Position numbers and translations under genes: made by a program. This document shows positions 9,061 to 17,308 of a DNA stretch of 64,000 nucleotides, piece by piece (the first letter of the stretch is position 1; the number at the start of each line of letters is the position of its first letter). Source of the stretch: an uncultured beta proteobacterium (GTDB lineage: Bacteria; Pseudomonadota; Gammaproteobacteria; Burkholderiales; Burkholderiaceae). The notes under the pieces are model-generated. The model saw nothing but the letters and a program-made list of their open reading frames with translations. It had not been told where the DNA came from and did not search any database. The DNA is taken from NCBI GenBank assembly GCA_903867305.1, contig CAIPQU010000107.1, positions 1-64,000 on the forward strand. Reading direction: 5' to 3'.

Positions 9061-9836
9061 CATTTGAAACTATCATTTATGAAGAAAATGGACCTGTTGG
9101 CACGATTACCTTAAATCGTCCTGACGATGGAAATATGTTCACCCCACTAATGTGCCATGAGATACGTGACTGTATTAATGAAATTAGACGTGAAACACGC
9201 ACTCGAGTTATTGTTCTAACAGGTTCTGGGGAAAAATTCTTTTGTATTGGTGGGCGTAAAGATGGCCTGCAAGACACCAATTTGTATGCGGGTGTATTAC
9301 CAACTTTAGAAATGTATGAGGCTATTGAGCGACTACAAAAACCTGTCATTGCTAGCGTCAATGGATTTGCGGTTGGTGGGGGCAATGTTTTACAAGTCGT
9401 CTGCGATTTAACTATTGCAAAAGAAAGTGCCGTATTTCGTCAAGTTGGTCCAATGATGGGAAGTTTTGACGCTGGTTATGGTACTTGGTATTTAGAGGAT
9501 GCCATTGGTAAAAAACGTGCGAAAGAAATGTGGATGTTAAATGATCGACTTACAGCAAAGCAAGCTTTAGAGTTTGGTTTAATCAACCGAGTTGTGCCAG
9601 ACGCAATGTTAAAAGAAGAAACCTTAAAAATGGCGCTCACCATCGCAAATCGCGGTGCGTTTGCCTTAGCTTCCATTAAAGGTGCCTTTCAAGCACGCCA
9701 TGGCGGAGTAAGTGGCTTATCGAGAATTACACACGACCTATTATTGCGTCCTTATATAGACTCAAATGAGTCAGAGGAATTGCGCGATGCTTTTGCTAAT
9801 CGTCGAGATCCTAATCCAGATACTTTTGGTCATTAA
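9057..9836 (+). CDS. MenB/BadI-type crotonase, probable C-C bond hydrolase
   Basis: A 259-aa crotonase-superfamily protein. It is not a typical hydratase. The second active-site region reads QVGPMMGSFDAGYGT (Ser136, Asp138), a motif of MenB (naphthoate synthase) and BadI (2-ketocyclohexanecarboxyl-CoA hydrolase). The C-terminal tail (PYIDSNESEE, Tyr233, then AFANRRDP) matches the MenB/BadI tail with its catalytic Tyr. AVGGGN forms the oxyanion-hole region. A menaquinone role is unlikely because no men genes are near and the neighbours are acyl-CoA catabolic. A retro-Dieckmann/retro-Claisen cleavage of a beta-keto acyl-CoA, as in BadI ring opening, fits best. The substrate is inferred and not known. 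Confidence 0.75.
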   Translation: MTFETIIYEENGPVGTITLNRPDDGNMFTPLMCHEIRDCINEIRRETRTRVIVLTGSGEKFFCIGGRKDGLQDTNLYAGVLPTLEMYEAIERLQKPVIASVNGFAVGGGNVLQVVCDLTIAKESAVFRQVGPMMGSFDAGYGTWYLEDAIGKKRAKEMWMLNDRLTAKQALEFGLINRVVPDAMLKEETLKMALTIANRGAFALASIKGAFQARHGGVSGLSRITHDLLLRPYIDSNESEELRDAFANRRDPNPDTFGH

Positions 9837-9838
9837 CA

Positions 9839-11494
9839 ATGATGCTGACGCTGTTATCTTATCCAAAGGCTCAGTCATATTATGAGTCTGGGTTTTGGCA
9901 AAACGAAACTTTTTACCATTTACTGCAAAAACATGCCTCAAACAATCCTGATGGTTTTGCGCTAAGGGATGGAAATCAACGTCTAAAGTGGTCTGAGTTA
10001 CTTCTGTGGGTTGATCATATTAGCTCTCAACTGGCTGATGCTGGTCTTAGAAAGGGAGATCGAGTAGCAATTTGGCTTCCCTCTAGGGTAGAGGGGGTTG
10101 CTAGCTTTTTAGCTTGCTCTAGAAATGGTTATGTAGCATGTACCTCATTACATCAAAACTATACCCTTCAAGAAATTAAAGAATTTTTAAAGCGCAGTCG
10201 CGCTGCAGCTTTAATCATGATGCCTGGCTATGGAGGAAATAAAGACCCTGAGGCACTCACATCCATTACACAGGAATTAAATGATTTAAAAGAAATTTTT
10301 TCAGTAGAAGATACTTGGAAAGATCTCTTTCCCCTTCTATCAAAAAGAACTAGTGGCAGCGGAAGCAAACTCCCATTAATTCATGATGACCCTGATTCCA
10401 TCGTTTATTTAGCGTTTACATCTGGAACAACCGGTATCCCCAAGGGGGTGATGCATTCTAATAACACTTTATTAGCTAATGGTCGAGCGATGTTGGATGT
10501 GTGGAACTATCCAAAAAATACAATTATATTGAGCATTAGTCCGATGAGTCACCACATTGGAACGGTTGCCCTTGAGCAATGGGCTGTAGGCGGTTATGAA
10601 TTAGTATTAAATTATCCCCCAAGTGGAAAGTCCATTATTGATTGGATTATTGAGGCTAAGGCAAACTACATTCTTGGTGTACCAACACATGCTATTGATA
10701 TATTAGGGCATCTTCAACAACAAGGCTTGAGCCATCTGGGCGATGTCAGTATCTTTTATATGGCTGGGTCCATTATCCCGGTAGAGGTAGCCAAGTCATT
10801 TTTAGCCATGGGGATTACACCTCAAAATATTTATGGCATGACGGAAAATGGCTCGCATCAATTCACCGCACCTACCGATGATACTCAAACAATCGTTGAA
10901 ACGTGTGGAAGAGCTGCCCGAGGCTATGAAACGATTATCGTTGATCAAAATAATCCAAATATCTATGCCAATCCTGGAGAGGTCGGTGAAATAGCCACTC
11001 GCGGGGCGCTATTAATGTTGGGTTATTACGATAACCAAACTGCAACTGAAGACTCCTTTAACCAAGATGGATGGTTTTTATCTGGCGACTTAGGTATGCT
11101 TGATGATCGTGGGTGTTTACAAATTATTGGTCGAAAAAAAGATCTTATTATTCGGGGCGGGCACAATATTTACCCGTCTTATCTCGAAGATTTAGCCCAT
11201 CGTCATCCCGCGATTATTAAATGCGCTGCATTTGGTGTTCCAGACCTTCGGCTGGGTGAAAAAGTTGCTATGGCTCTTTTAATCAAAGAAAGTCACACTT
11301 TAAATGCTATTGATTTTTTAATGCACTTGCATCATGCCGGCCTTTCTAAATATGATATGCCAGAATATTTTGGTATTGTTAAAGAATTCCCTGTCACTGC
11401 AAGCGGTAAGATTTTGAAACGCGAACTTCAAGATATGTTTAAAAAAGGTCTTTTAACACTTGACTCGGTTCGCTTTACTGAACCCAAACTTTAG
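9839..11494 (+). CDS. AMP-forming acyl-CoA synthetase
   Basis: A 551-aa ANL-superfamily ligase that would activate a carboxylic acid with ATP and CoA. The core motifs are complete: TSGTTGIPKGV (A3 phosphate loop), YGMTEN (A5), SGDLGMLDDRG (A7), GRKKDLIIRGGHNIYP (A8 hinge) and the catalytic Lys in TASGKILKRE (A10). Cyclohexanecarboxylate-CoA ligase (AliA) and medium-chain or aromatic acyl-CoA ligases have the same layout, so motifs alone do not give the substrate. It begins two bases after the BadI-like gene and is followed 8 bases later by the enoyl-CoA hydratase. Two adjacent ATGs occur at the start. Confidence 0.88.
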   Translation: MMLTLLSYPKAQSYYESGFWQNETFYHLLQKHASNNPDGFALRDGNQRLKWSELLLWVDHISSQLADAGLRKGDRVAIWLPSRVEGVASFLACSRNGYVACTSLHQNYTLQEIKEFLKRSRAAALIMMPGYGGNKDPEALTSITQELNDLKEIFSVEDTWKDLFPLLSKRTSGSGSKLPLIHDDPDSIVYLAFTSGTTGIPKGVMHSNNTLLANGRAMLDVWNYPKNTIILSISPMSHHIGTVALEQWAVGGYELVLNYPPSGKSIIDWIIEAKANYILGVPTHAIDILGHLQQQGLSHLGDVSIFYMAGSIIPVEVAKSFLAMGITPQNIYGMTENGSHQFTAPTDDTQTIVETCGRAARGYETIIVDQNNPNIYANPGEVGEIATRGALLMLGYYDNQTATEDSFNQDGWFLSGDLGMLDDRGCLQIIGRKKDLIIRGGHNIYPSYLEDLAHRHPAIIKCAAFGVPDLRLGEKVAMALLIKESHTLNAIDFLMHLHHAGLSKYDMPEYFGIVKEFPVTASGKILKRELQDMFKKGLLTLDSVRFTEPKL

Positions 11495-11502
11495 GTAAGA
11501 GT

Positions 11503-12273
11503 ATGTCACCTCAACTGCAATTTCATGAAGATATAGTGGTTCTAACACTGAATCGGCCAGAGGCCTTAAACGCACTATCTTTTTCTATCTTAGATGAATT
11601 AAATACACTCATACAAGATGTCAAAAAAAGTAACGCGCGAGCTTTAATTATTACTGGTGCTGGAGATAAAGCCTTTTGTGCGGGTGCAGATATCAAAGAA
11701 CTCATGGGGCGCTCTCGTCAAGAACAACAAGCTGGCTCTGAGTTTGGTCAAAAAATCTTTGATCAAATCGAGCATTTACAGATTCCAAGTCTTGCCTTAA
11801 TTAACGGCTATGCATTTGGTGGAGGCCTAGAACTTGCGCTAGCTTGTACCTTTCGGCTCGCTACACCAAACGCTAAAATGGGTCTCCCAGAAATTAAATT
11901 AGGTCTTATCCCTGGTTATGGCGGAACTCAACGATTATCAAGAGCGATCGGTATTACGAAAGCGAATGAGCTCATCCTAACCGGCAAAACGATTGATGCA
12001 GAGCAAGCGCTTCAATATGGGATATTAAATGGGTTGGTTGACAAGCACAAAGCACTTGATGATGCTTTTGCTTTTTGCGCACAATTCAAGAGCTTTAGTC
12101 TTCCCGTTTTAAATTTTGCAAAATCTGCTGTGCTTCGCTCATTTGATGTAAGTCTTCACGAAGGCTTGAAGATTGAAAGTAATTTATCTACTTTAGCGTA
12201 CTCTTTAAATGATGCAAATGAAGGTATGCAAGCCTTTATTGAAAAGCGCCCTCCCTCGTTTAAGGATCATTAA
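11503..12273 (+). CDS. Enoyl-CoA hydratase (classical crotonase)
   Basis: A 256-aa protein. Both catalytic Glu residues of enoyl-CoA hydratases are present: E110 in GGGLELALA and E130 in LPEIKLGLIPG. The oxyanion-hole segments AFCAGADIKE and NGYAFGGG are also present. It would add water to a 2-enoyl-CoA. This separates it from the BadI-like crotonase upstream, which lacks this Glu pair. The SDR gene begins one base after its stop. A TAGGTAAGAG stretch ahead of the ATG gives a fair ribosome binding site. Confidence 0.9.
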   Translation: MSPQLQFHEDIVVLTLNRPEALNALSFSILDELNTLIQDVKKSNARALIITGAGDKAFCAGADIKELMGRSRQEQQAGSEFGQKIFDQIEHLQIPSLALINGYAFGGGLELALACTFRLATPNAKMGLPEIKLGLIPGYGGTQRLSRAIGITKANELILTGKTIDAEQALQYGILNGLVDKHKALDDAFAFCAQFKSFSLPVLNFAKSAVLRSFDVSLHEGLKIESNLSTLAYSLNDANEGMQAFIEKRPPSFKDH

Positions 12274-12274
12274 G

Positions 12275-13021
12275 ATGTCTCAAGAGCAAAAAGTTATAGC
12301 AGTAACCGGTGGCAGTAGAGGAATTGGCGCGGCAATTGTTCATGAACTACTTATCCAAGGCTGGAAAGTCATTAACCTGACTCGGAAGGGCCAGGGGATT
12401 GAGGAGTTTGAACTTGAGCGTCAATATCTGAATCAATTAATTAACTTGTCTTGTGACATCACTCAAACCAGCTCCATCAAAGAAGCCTATAAACAAATAT
12501 TTCAGCTCACGGGAAGATTAGACGCCATTGTCAATAATGCAGGGGTTCATCGAGAAGAAAAATCGCACCTAATGAATGAGCAAATGTGGGATGAGGTGAT
12601 GAACACCAATGCAAAGGCTGTGTTTGTGAGCTGTAAAGAGGCCTACCCTTATTTAATCCAACAACCATCTAGTGTCATTATTAATATTGGATCATTTTTT
12701 GACAAAATGGGTGTGAAATCAAATTTGGCTTATTGCTCATCTAAGGCAGCTGTGGGGGCTATCACGAGATGTCTTGCCGTTGAATGGGCGAGCAAAGGTA
12801 TTCGTGTGTTAGATGTTGCGCCTGGTTATATTCAAACCGAATTAAATCAAGTTGCGATGCAAGGCCCCTTAGGAGAGTTTCTTGCTAAACGCATTCCCCG
12901 CAAAAAACCAGGAGTACCTCAAGAAGTTGCTACTCTAGTAGCCACCCTTGTTCAACCTCAAATGTCTTTTCTCACTGGTGAAACCATCTATATCGATGGC
13001 GCTCACTCCATAGCTCACTAG
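12275..13021 (+). CDS. Short-chain dehydrogenase/reductase
   Basis: A 248-aa classical SDR. The NAD(P)-binding motif TGGSRGIG is at residues 11-18, NNAG at 87-90 and the Ser140-Tyr153-Lys157 triad is in place (YCSSK). I chose the ATG at 12275 because it follows AAGGATCATTAAG and immediately follows the hydratase stop. The frame stays open upstream into the hydratase gene, which would add an unlikely 22 residues. In this operon it probably oxidises a hydroxyacyl-CoA, as BadH does with 2-hydroxycyclohexanecarboxyl-CoA. The FabG-like reductase direction cannot be excluded. Confidence 0.87.
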   Translation: MSQEQKVIAVTGGSRGIGAAIVHELLIQGWKVINLTRKGQGIEEFELERQYLNQLINLSCDITQTSSIKEAYKQIFQLTGRLDAIVNNAGVHREEKSHLMNEQMWDEVMNTNAKAVFVSCKEAYPYLIQQPSSVIINIGSFFDKMGVKSNLAYCSSKAAVGAITRCLAVEWASKGIRVLDVAPGYIQTELNQVAMQGPLGEFLAKRIPRKKPGVPQEVATLVATLVQPQMSFLTGETIYIDGAHSIAH

Positions 13022-13029
13022 AAAATCTT

Positions 13030-14199
13030 ATGCAAACCATTTTTGAAAAACTCGATCAACAAATCTCCTTAAGTGCTGAGGAATCTCAGCTCATACATAG
13101 CGTCCAATCCATTTGTAAAAATATTATTGAACCAAATGCTTCTCGCTTCGATGAATCCGGTGAGTTCCCTTGGGAAAATATTCGAGCTATCAATGAGCTT
13201 GGGTTAAATGCGATGTTTGTTCCGGAGGAGTATGGAGGGGCGCCACTTTCATATACGTCCTATTTATATTGCGTCAGAGAAATTAGTAAGGCTTGTGCCT
13301 CTACCGGAATTATTTGGGCCACCAATTTTCACGGCATGAAACCGATCATTGATTTTGGAACGGATGATCAAAAATTAAAATTCTTACCGCGTATCGCTGA
13401 AGGTGGTATTGGATCCTTAGCCATCACCGAGCCCCAAGCTGGTTCGGATGCAACAGGTATGCGGCTCAGTTTTACTCCTGACGGTGACGATATTATTGTC
13501 AATGGCAATAAGATTTTTATTTCTAATGGTGACGTCGCTGACCTATATCTTCTTTTTGGAAAATGGTCAGAAATTCCTGGCTCGAAAGAATCTATTTCAG
13601 CAATGATTTTTGAAAAAGGCACACCTGGATTTAGTGTTTTAGGCCTTGAGAAAAAAATGGGGCATCATGCTGCTAGTACGGCATCTATTTCTTTTGATCA
13701 TTGCAGGGTCCCTCGTTCAAACTTATTGTGTCAACCAGGCGATGGTCTAAAAATACTTTTATCTTCGTTAAATAAATCACGTCCTAGCGTCGCAGCACAT
13801 GCTCTTGGTATTGCCCGTGCCGCCTTTGATGACGGCGTTAATTACATCAATGAGCGTCAGCAATCTGGACGAAAAATAATAGATTTTCAAGGAATTCAGT
13901 TCCAATTAGCCGATTTAGCTAGTGAACTTTACTTATGTGAAAACCTACTTTGGTCACTTGGAAAGTCGGTTGATAACGGTGCAAAAAACTACGGTACTGA
14001 AGCATCTATTTTGAAATACCGAGCTACAGATGCCGCTATGCGAATTACAAACGAGGTTGTTGGCTTATTAGGTGGTTATGGATATTGTCAAGACTATCGC
14101 GCCGAACGACTCATGCGTGATGCCAAGATTACCCAAATTTGGGAAGGTACCAATCAGATACATCGGCAATTAGTTGGCCGGCATTTTTATCGTAAATAA
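13030..14199 (+). CDS. Acyl-CoA dehydrogenase
   Basis: A 389-aa flavoprotein of usual family length, introducing an alpha-beta double bond into an acyl-CoA and passing electrons to ETF. Signature segments are AITEPQAGSDA, the middle beta domain NGNKIFISNG, and the C-terminal LLGGYGYCQDYRAERLMRDAKI. The catalytic base is Glu372 in IWEGTNQIHR, the position used in short-chain acyl-CoA dehydrogenases. It lies 8 bases after the SDR gene. No ETF genes are in the window. The substrate could be a cyclic or branched acyl-CoA. Confidence 0.9.
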   Translation: MQTIFEKLDQQISLSAEESQLIHSVQSICKNIIEPNASRFDESGEFPWENIRAINELGLNAMFVPEEYGGAPLSYTSYLYCVREISKACASTGIIWATNFHGMKPIIDFGTDDQKLKFLPRIAEGGIGSLAITEPQAGSDATGMRLSFTPDGDDIIVNGNKIFISNGDVADLYLLFGKWSEIPGSKESISAMIFEKGTPGFSVLGLEKKMGHHAASTASISFDHCRVPRSNLLCQPGDGLKILLSSLNKSRPSVAAHALGIARAAFDDGVNYINERQQSGRKIIDFQGIQFQLADLASELYLCENLLWSLGKSVDNGAKNYGTEASILKYRATDAAMRITNEVVGLLGGYGYCQDYRAERLMRDAKITQIWEGTNQIHRQLVGRHFYRK

Positions 14200-14209
14200 A
14201 AGGATCTTT

Positions 14210-15085
14210 ATGGCATCTATCAAAAAAGTAGGGGTCGTTGGTTGTGGCACCATGGGCTCTGGTATTGCGATTGTTAGTTCGCGAGCCGGCTATGAAACTT
14301 TTATAGTAGACAGCAATGAAAAAAACCTGTCCGCCTTAATGACACAAAGTGCTGATTTTTTCAAAAAATCAATTGCACGTGGCAAGATGTCCGCAGACCA
14401 ATTAGAGCCGACTTTAAGTCGATTACACACAAGCGCTAATTTGCAATCTCTACAAGACTGCGACATCGTAATTGAGGCCATCTTTGAAGATTTGCAAGTA
14501 AAGCATCAACTCTTCGCAAAGTTGAATCAGATTTGTCCAAGCCATACTATTTTTGCTTCTAACACCTCAACGATTTCCATTACAGAGATAGCCGGAGGAA
14601 GTGGCCGCGATGAGCTCTTTGTTGGAATGCACTTTTGCCTACCTGCACAATTAATGAAATTAGTAGAAATGTCGCCAGGGCTCAATACTTCCGAAGATGC
14701 CTTTCAAAAGGCATGGGATTTTTGTATTTCTTTAGGGCAAACTCCCGTCAAAACTCAAGACACTCCTGGATTTATCTTAAATTATTTCTTGATACCCTTT
14801 AATAACAATGCAATTCGCATGGTTGAGGCGGGTATCGCCACTCCAGAAGACATTGATAAAGCAATTAAAGCATCCATGGGTTATGCCATGGGTCCAATGC
14901 AATTGTTAGACCTTGTTGGCATGGATACACAAAAGCTCCTGTGTCATGCCATGCATGATTTGACGCATGAGCCTGATGCTGCTTGCCCCCCGCTCGTTAG
15001 AAGAATGATTGCTGCAGGTCATCTTGGCAAAAAATCTGGTAAAGGTTTTTTTACCTATCAAAATTCTAAATTGTTTGGGGCTTAA
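14210..15085 (+). CDS. 3-hydroxyacyl-CoA dehydrogenase
   Basis: A 291-aa two-domain protein of the HADH/Hbd family. The N-terminal Rossmann domain has GVVGCGTMGSG (residues 8-18). The catalytic His lies in GMHFCLPAQ and the partner Glu shortly after in KLVEMSPG. The C-terminal dimerisation domain includes DTPGFILNYFL and GMGPMQLLDLVGMD-like segments. The ATG at 14210 follows AAAGGATCTTT. An upstream in-frame start at 14174 would overlap the dehydrogenase gene. It converts 3-hydroxyacyl-CoA to 3-ketoacyl-CoA with NAD. The next gene overlaps its stop by one base. Confidence 0.9.
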   Translation: MASIKKVGVVGCGTMGSGIAIVSSRAGYETFIVDSNEKNLSALMTQSADFFKKSIARGKMSADQLEPTLSRLHTSANLQSLQDCDIVIEAIFEDLQVKHQLFAKLNQICPSHTIFASNTSTISITEIAGGSGRDELFVGMHFCLPAQLMKLVEMSPGLNTSEDAFQKAWDFCISLGQTPVKTQDTPGFILNYFLIPFNNNAIRMVEAGIATPEDIDKAIKASMGYAMGPMQLLDLVGMDTQKLLCHAMHDLTHEPDAACPPLVRRMIAAGHLGKKSGKGFFTYQNSKLFGA

Positions 15086-15741
15086 TGATGATGGCTATTC
15101 AATTAATCGAAACTGGAAATAGTAAGTCTTTTCCTGATGGCATTCCATTTTCGGTCAGCAATGACTCAAGTGCCAACGTACTCATGATTGTTGGTGATCA
15201 TGTTGGCACGGCATTTCAAAAAATTTCTGATAGAGATAAATTTGACTTGATCTTACTTGAACTCGATCTTGAATGCCTCGGTGTTCATACGGGAGAGCAA
15301 ATGGGCCAAGAAGGTTCAAATGTTTTAGGCTTTGCCAGATTTCGAATGGGGGATGACCCACCCACGCCTTTAATAGAGTTAGTCAAACAACCGAATAGCT
15401 TTAATGTAGCTTTAGGGCTAGCTAAAACGGTTTTTGAAGAACAGCAACTGATTGTTGCTATTTGCGCAGACACTCCAGGAAGAATTGTGAACCGTTTAAT
15501 TAGGCCCTATTTAAACTCTGTTCTGCGTCGTCTTGACGATGGCTTAGCTAGTGCCAGCGATATGGACTTAACCCTAAAACTGGGGTTGGGTTATCCTGAA
15601 GGCCCACTGAACTTACTATCACGCTCGGGATTAGCTCATCATGCTGAAGTCTCACAGACTTTATATAGAGCATTAGGCAAAACAGAATTTTCGCCAGCTC
15701 GCCGAGCACAAATTGCTCTCGATAAAAAGAACTCATCATGA
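15085..15741 (+). CDS. HADH C-terminal-domain protein with degenerate N-terminus
   Basis: A 218-aa protein. The C-terminal half matches the 3-hydroxyacyl-CoA dehydrogenase C-terminal domain: DTPGRIVNRLIRPYLN, GLASASDMDLTLKLGLGYPEGPLNLLSR. The N-terminal half is short and shows no GxGxxG nucleotide-binding motif. A FARFRMGDDPPTPLIELVK segment corresponds to the region just before the C-terminal domain. It therefore probably cannot bind NAD in the usual way. It may form a heteromer with the complete HADH encoded just upstream or act as a binding subunit. Three consecutive ATG codons occur at the start. Its stop overlaps the next gene as ATGA. Confidence 0.7.
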   Translation: MMMAIQLIETGNSKSFPDGIPFSVSNDSSANVLMIVGDHVGTAFQKISDRDKFDLILLELDLECLGVHTGEQMGQEGSNVLGFARFRMGDDPPTPLIELVKQPNSFNVALGLAKTVFEEQQLIVAICADTPGRIVNRLIRPYLNSVLRRLDDGLASASDMDLTLKLGLGYPEGPLNLLSRSGLAHHAEVSQTLYRALGKTEFSPARRAQIALDKKNSS

Positions 15742-16862
15742 CTCGGCCATTACCACTCTCAGATATTCGTGTTTTAGACTTTAGTACTTTATTACCAGGC
15801 CCTGTTTGTTCTTTGTTGCTGGCTGAGGCTGGGGCAGAAGTTATCAAAGTTGAGAAACCTATTGGCGGTGATGATATGCGCTCGTACTCACCAAAATCTG
15901 ATGTCGATAGTGGTAATTTTGTCATTCTCAATCGTGGCAAAAAAAGTTTAGCGCTTGACTTAAAACAACAAGAGTCCATTAATGTTATTTACGATCTCGT
16001 CAAAACTTGTGATGTTGTAATTGAGCAATTTAGACCTGGCGTGATGGATCGACTGCAATTAGGTTTTGAGTCTTTAACAAAAATAAATCCACGACTCATT
16101 TATTGCTCGATCACTGGCTATGGTCAAACAGGGCCAATGGCTCATGTTGCTGCCCACGACTTAAATTATCTGGCACAAGCGGGCCTTCTGTCACTTGTTG
16201 GGGATAAAACAAACTCTCCAAATTTACCACCTGCATTAATTGCTGATATTGCTGGTGGTGCTTACCCTGCGTTTATGAATATTTTATTAGCCTTGCGTCA
16301 ACGTGATTTAACAAATGAAGCGATTCACCTCGATGTTGCTATGAGCGAAAATCTTTTTACATTCATGTATTGGGGGATATCTAATCGAGATTTATTAAAT
16401 AAATCTCCTGGTTATTCTGATGACCTTGTAACTGGGGGATCGCCTCGCTATCAAATTTATCCAACAAAAGACCAGCGTTTTATTGCCGCGGCCCCACTAG
16501 AGGATAAGTTTTGGACACTATTTTGTGAACTTATAGCACTGCCCATTGAATTTCGTTCCGCCAATGCCCCAACTGAGCTCGCCACACAAAAAGTGGCAGA
16601 AATTTTTAAATCCCAAGATTCTTCATATTGGGTCAAGCTATTTGAAGGAAAAGACGTCTGTTGTAACCTTGTTTTGAATCTGGAAGAAGCAATGACGAAT
16701 CATCATTTTTTGAGTCGAAACATCTTTAATCAATTTGTACAAGATAATCAACAGAAAATGACTGCGCTACCTTTACCAATTTCTCAAACGCTGAGAAATT
16801 CAACGCCAAATGTCGCTTATCCTCGCTTAGGCTCAAACAATTCGGAGTTTTTAAATAAGTAA
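15738..16862 (+). CDS. Second CaiB/BaiF family III CoA-transferase
   Basis: A 374-aa protein with the family signature at its N-terminus (IRVLDFSTLLPGPVC, LAEAGAEVIKVEKP) and the probable catalytic Asp in LIADIAGG. It differs widely from the operon's first CoA-transferase, so the two may use different acids or donors. It may also be related to alpha-methylacyl-CoA racemase (Amacr) or L-carnitine CoA-transferase, which share the fold. It is the last gene of the operon and a hairpin follows directly. Confidence 0.87.
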   Translation: MTRPLPLSDIRVLDFSTLLPGPVCSLLLAEAGAEVIKVEKPIGGDDMRSYSPKSDVDSGNFVILNRGKKSLALDLKQQESINVIYDLVKTCDVVIEQFRPGVMDRLQLGFESLTKINPRLIYCSITGYGQTGPMAHVAAHDLNYLAQAGLLSLVGDKTNSPNLPPALIADIAGGAYPAFMNILLALRQRDLTNEAIHLDVAMSENLFTFMYWGISNRDLLNKSPGYSDDLVTGGSPRYQIYPTKDQRFIAAAPLEDKFWTLFCELIALPIEFRSANAPTELATQKVAEIFKSQDSSYWVKLFEGKDVCCNLVLNLEEAMTNHHFLSRNIFNQFVQDNQQKMTALPLPISQTLRNSTPNVAYPRLGSNNSEFLNK

Positions 16863-16880
16863 GCACCGCAGTTGCGGTGC
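16863..16880 (+). terminator. Hairpin at the end of the acyl-CoA operon
   Basis: A perfect 8-bp stem (GCACCGCA, loop GT, TGCGGTGC) begins right after the stop codon. Only a weak T-containing tail follows (TTGTATC), so termination may be partial or help from Rho may be needed. Confidence 0.55.
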
Positions 16881-16900
16881 TTGTATCAAAAAGAGTTTAA

Positions 16901-17005
16901 TTAATTTGTTGGTTTTACATAGTCTTCATAAGTCGTTTTTAATGTGTGAGTCCCTTTTGTACCAAAATAATCATTTATCGTTATCGGGTTGTTTGTTTTG
17001 TTCAC
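16901..17005 (-). pseudogene. Possible 3' remnant of a lost gene
   Basis: A 34-codon frame from a GTG has protein-like composition (ending KTTYEDYVKPTN) and closes with TAA. It is cut off by an in-frame TAG 21 bases upstream. It could be the tail of a decayed gene. I do not recognise the family, and it may be chance. Confidence 0.15.
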
Positions 17006-17070
17006 CAGCAATGGGTGCAGGTTAGGCTAACGCCATAAAGAAAGGAAGCTTATTCTGACTTATAGATATC

Positions 17071-17304
17071 TTGAGGGTCATACTCTCTTGGATCGCGTAT
17101 TTATTTCTTTATCTGTTTTATGCCGTTGTTTTTGCACAACTATTTATCGCGTTTTGTGAGTCTCAAGCTCACTATTCACCTATATTTTCCACTTTTAATT
17201 CATTATTTTACGAATATCCTTTAATTCAACTTGGTTTTGGTATTAACTCCACACGCGCTTTTCAAAAAAATAATAAAATAGTAAGTTATCTGAATAACTT
17301 CTGA
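17071..17304 (+). CDS. Possible small membrane protein upstream of the desaturase
   Basis: A 77-codon frame starting at TTG and ending 4 bases before the desaturase ATG. The first 30 residues are strongly hydrophobic (WIAYLFLYLFYAVVFAQLFIAF), as in a membrane segment. There is no ATG in the frame and no good Shine-Dalgarno, and I recognise no family. It may be spurious. Confidence 0.2.
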   Translation: MRVILSWIAYLFLYLFYAVVFAQLFIAFCESQAHYSPIFSTFNSLFYEYPLIQLGFGINSTRAFQKNNKIVSYLNNF

Positions 17305-17308
17305 GTAT

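Larger units (their letters stand above)
16881..17308. other. Gene-poor stretch between the operon and the desaturase
   Basis: About 430 bases. It holds a possible minus-strand coding remnant (16901-17005) and a weak plus-strand open frame (17071-17304), both listed separately with low confidence. No clear regulatory site was found for the desaturase gene. Confidence 0.4.

Noticed and set aside
15548..15979. 143-codon minus-strand open frame
   Set aside because: It is antisense to the HADH-like and second CoA-transferase genes, which have clear family motifs. No motif is seen in the antisense frame.
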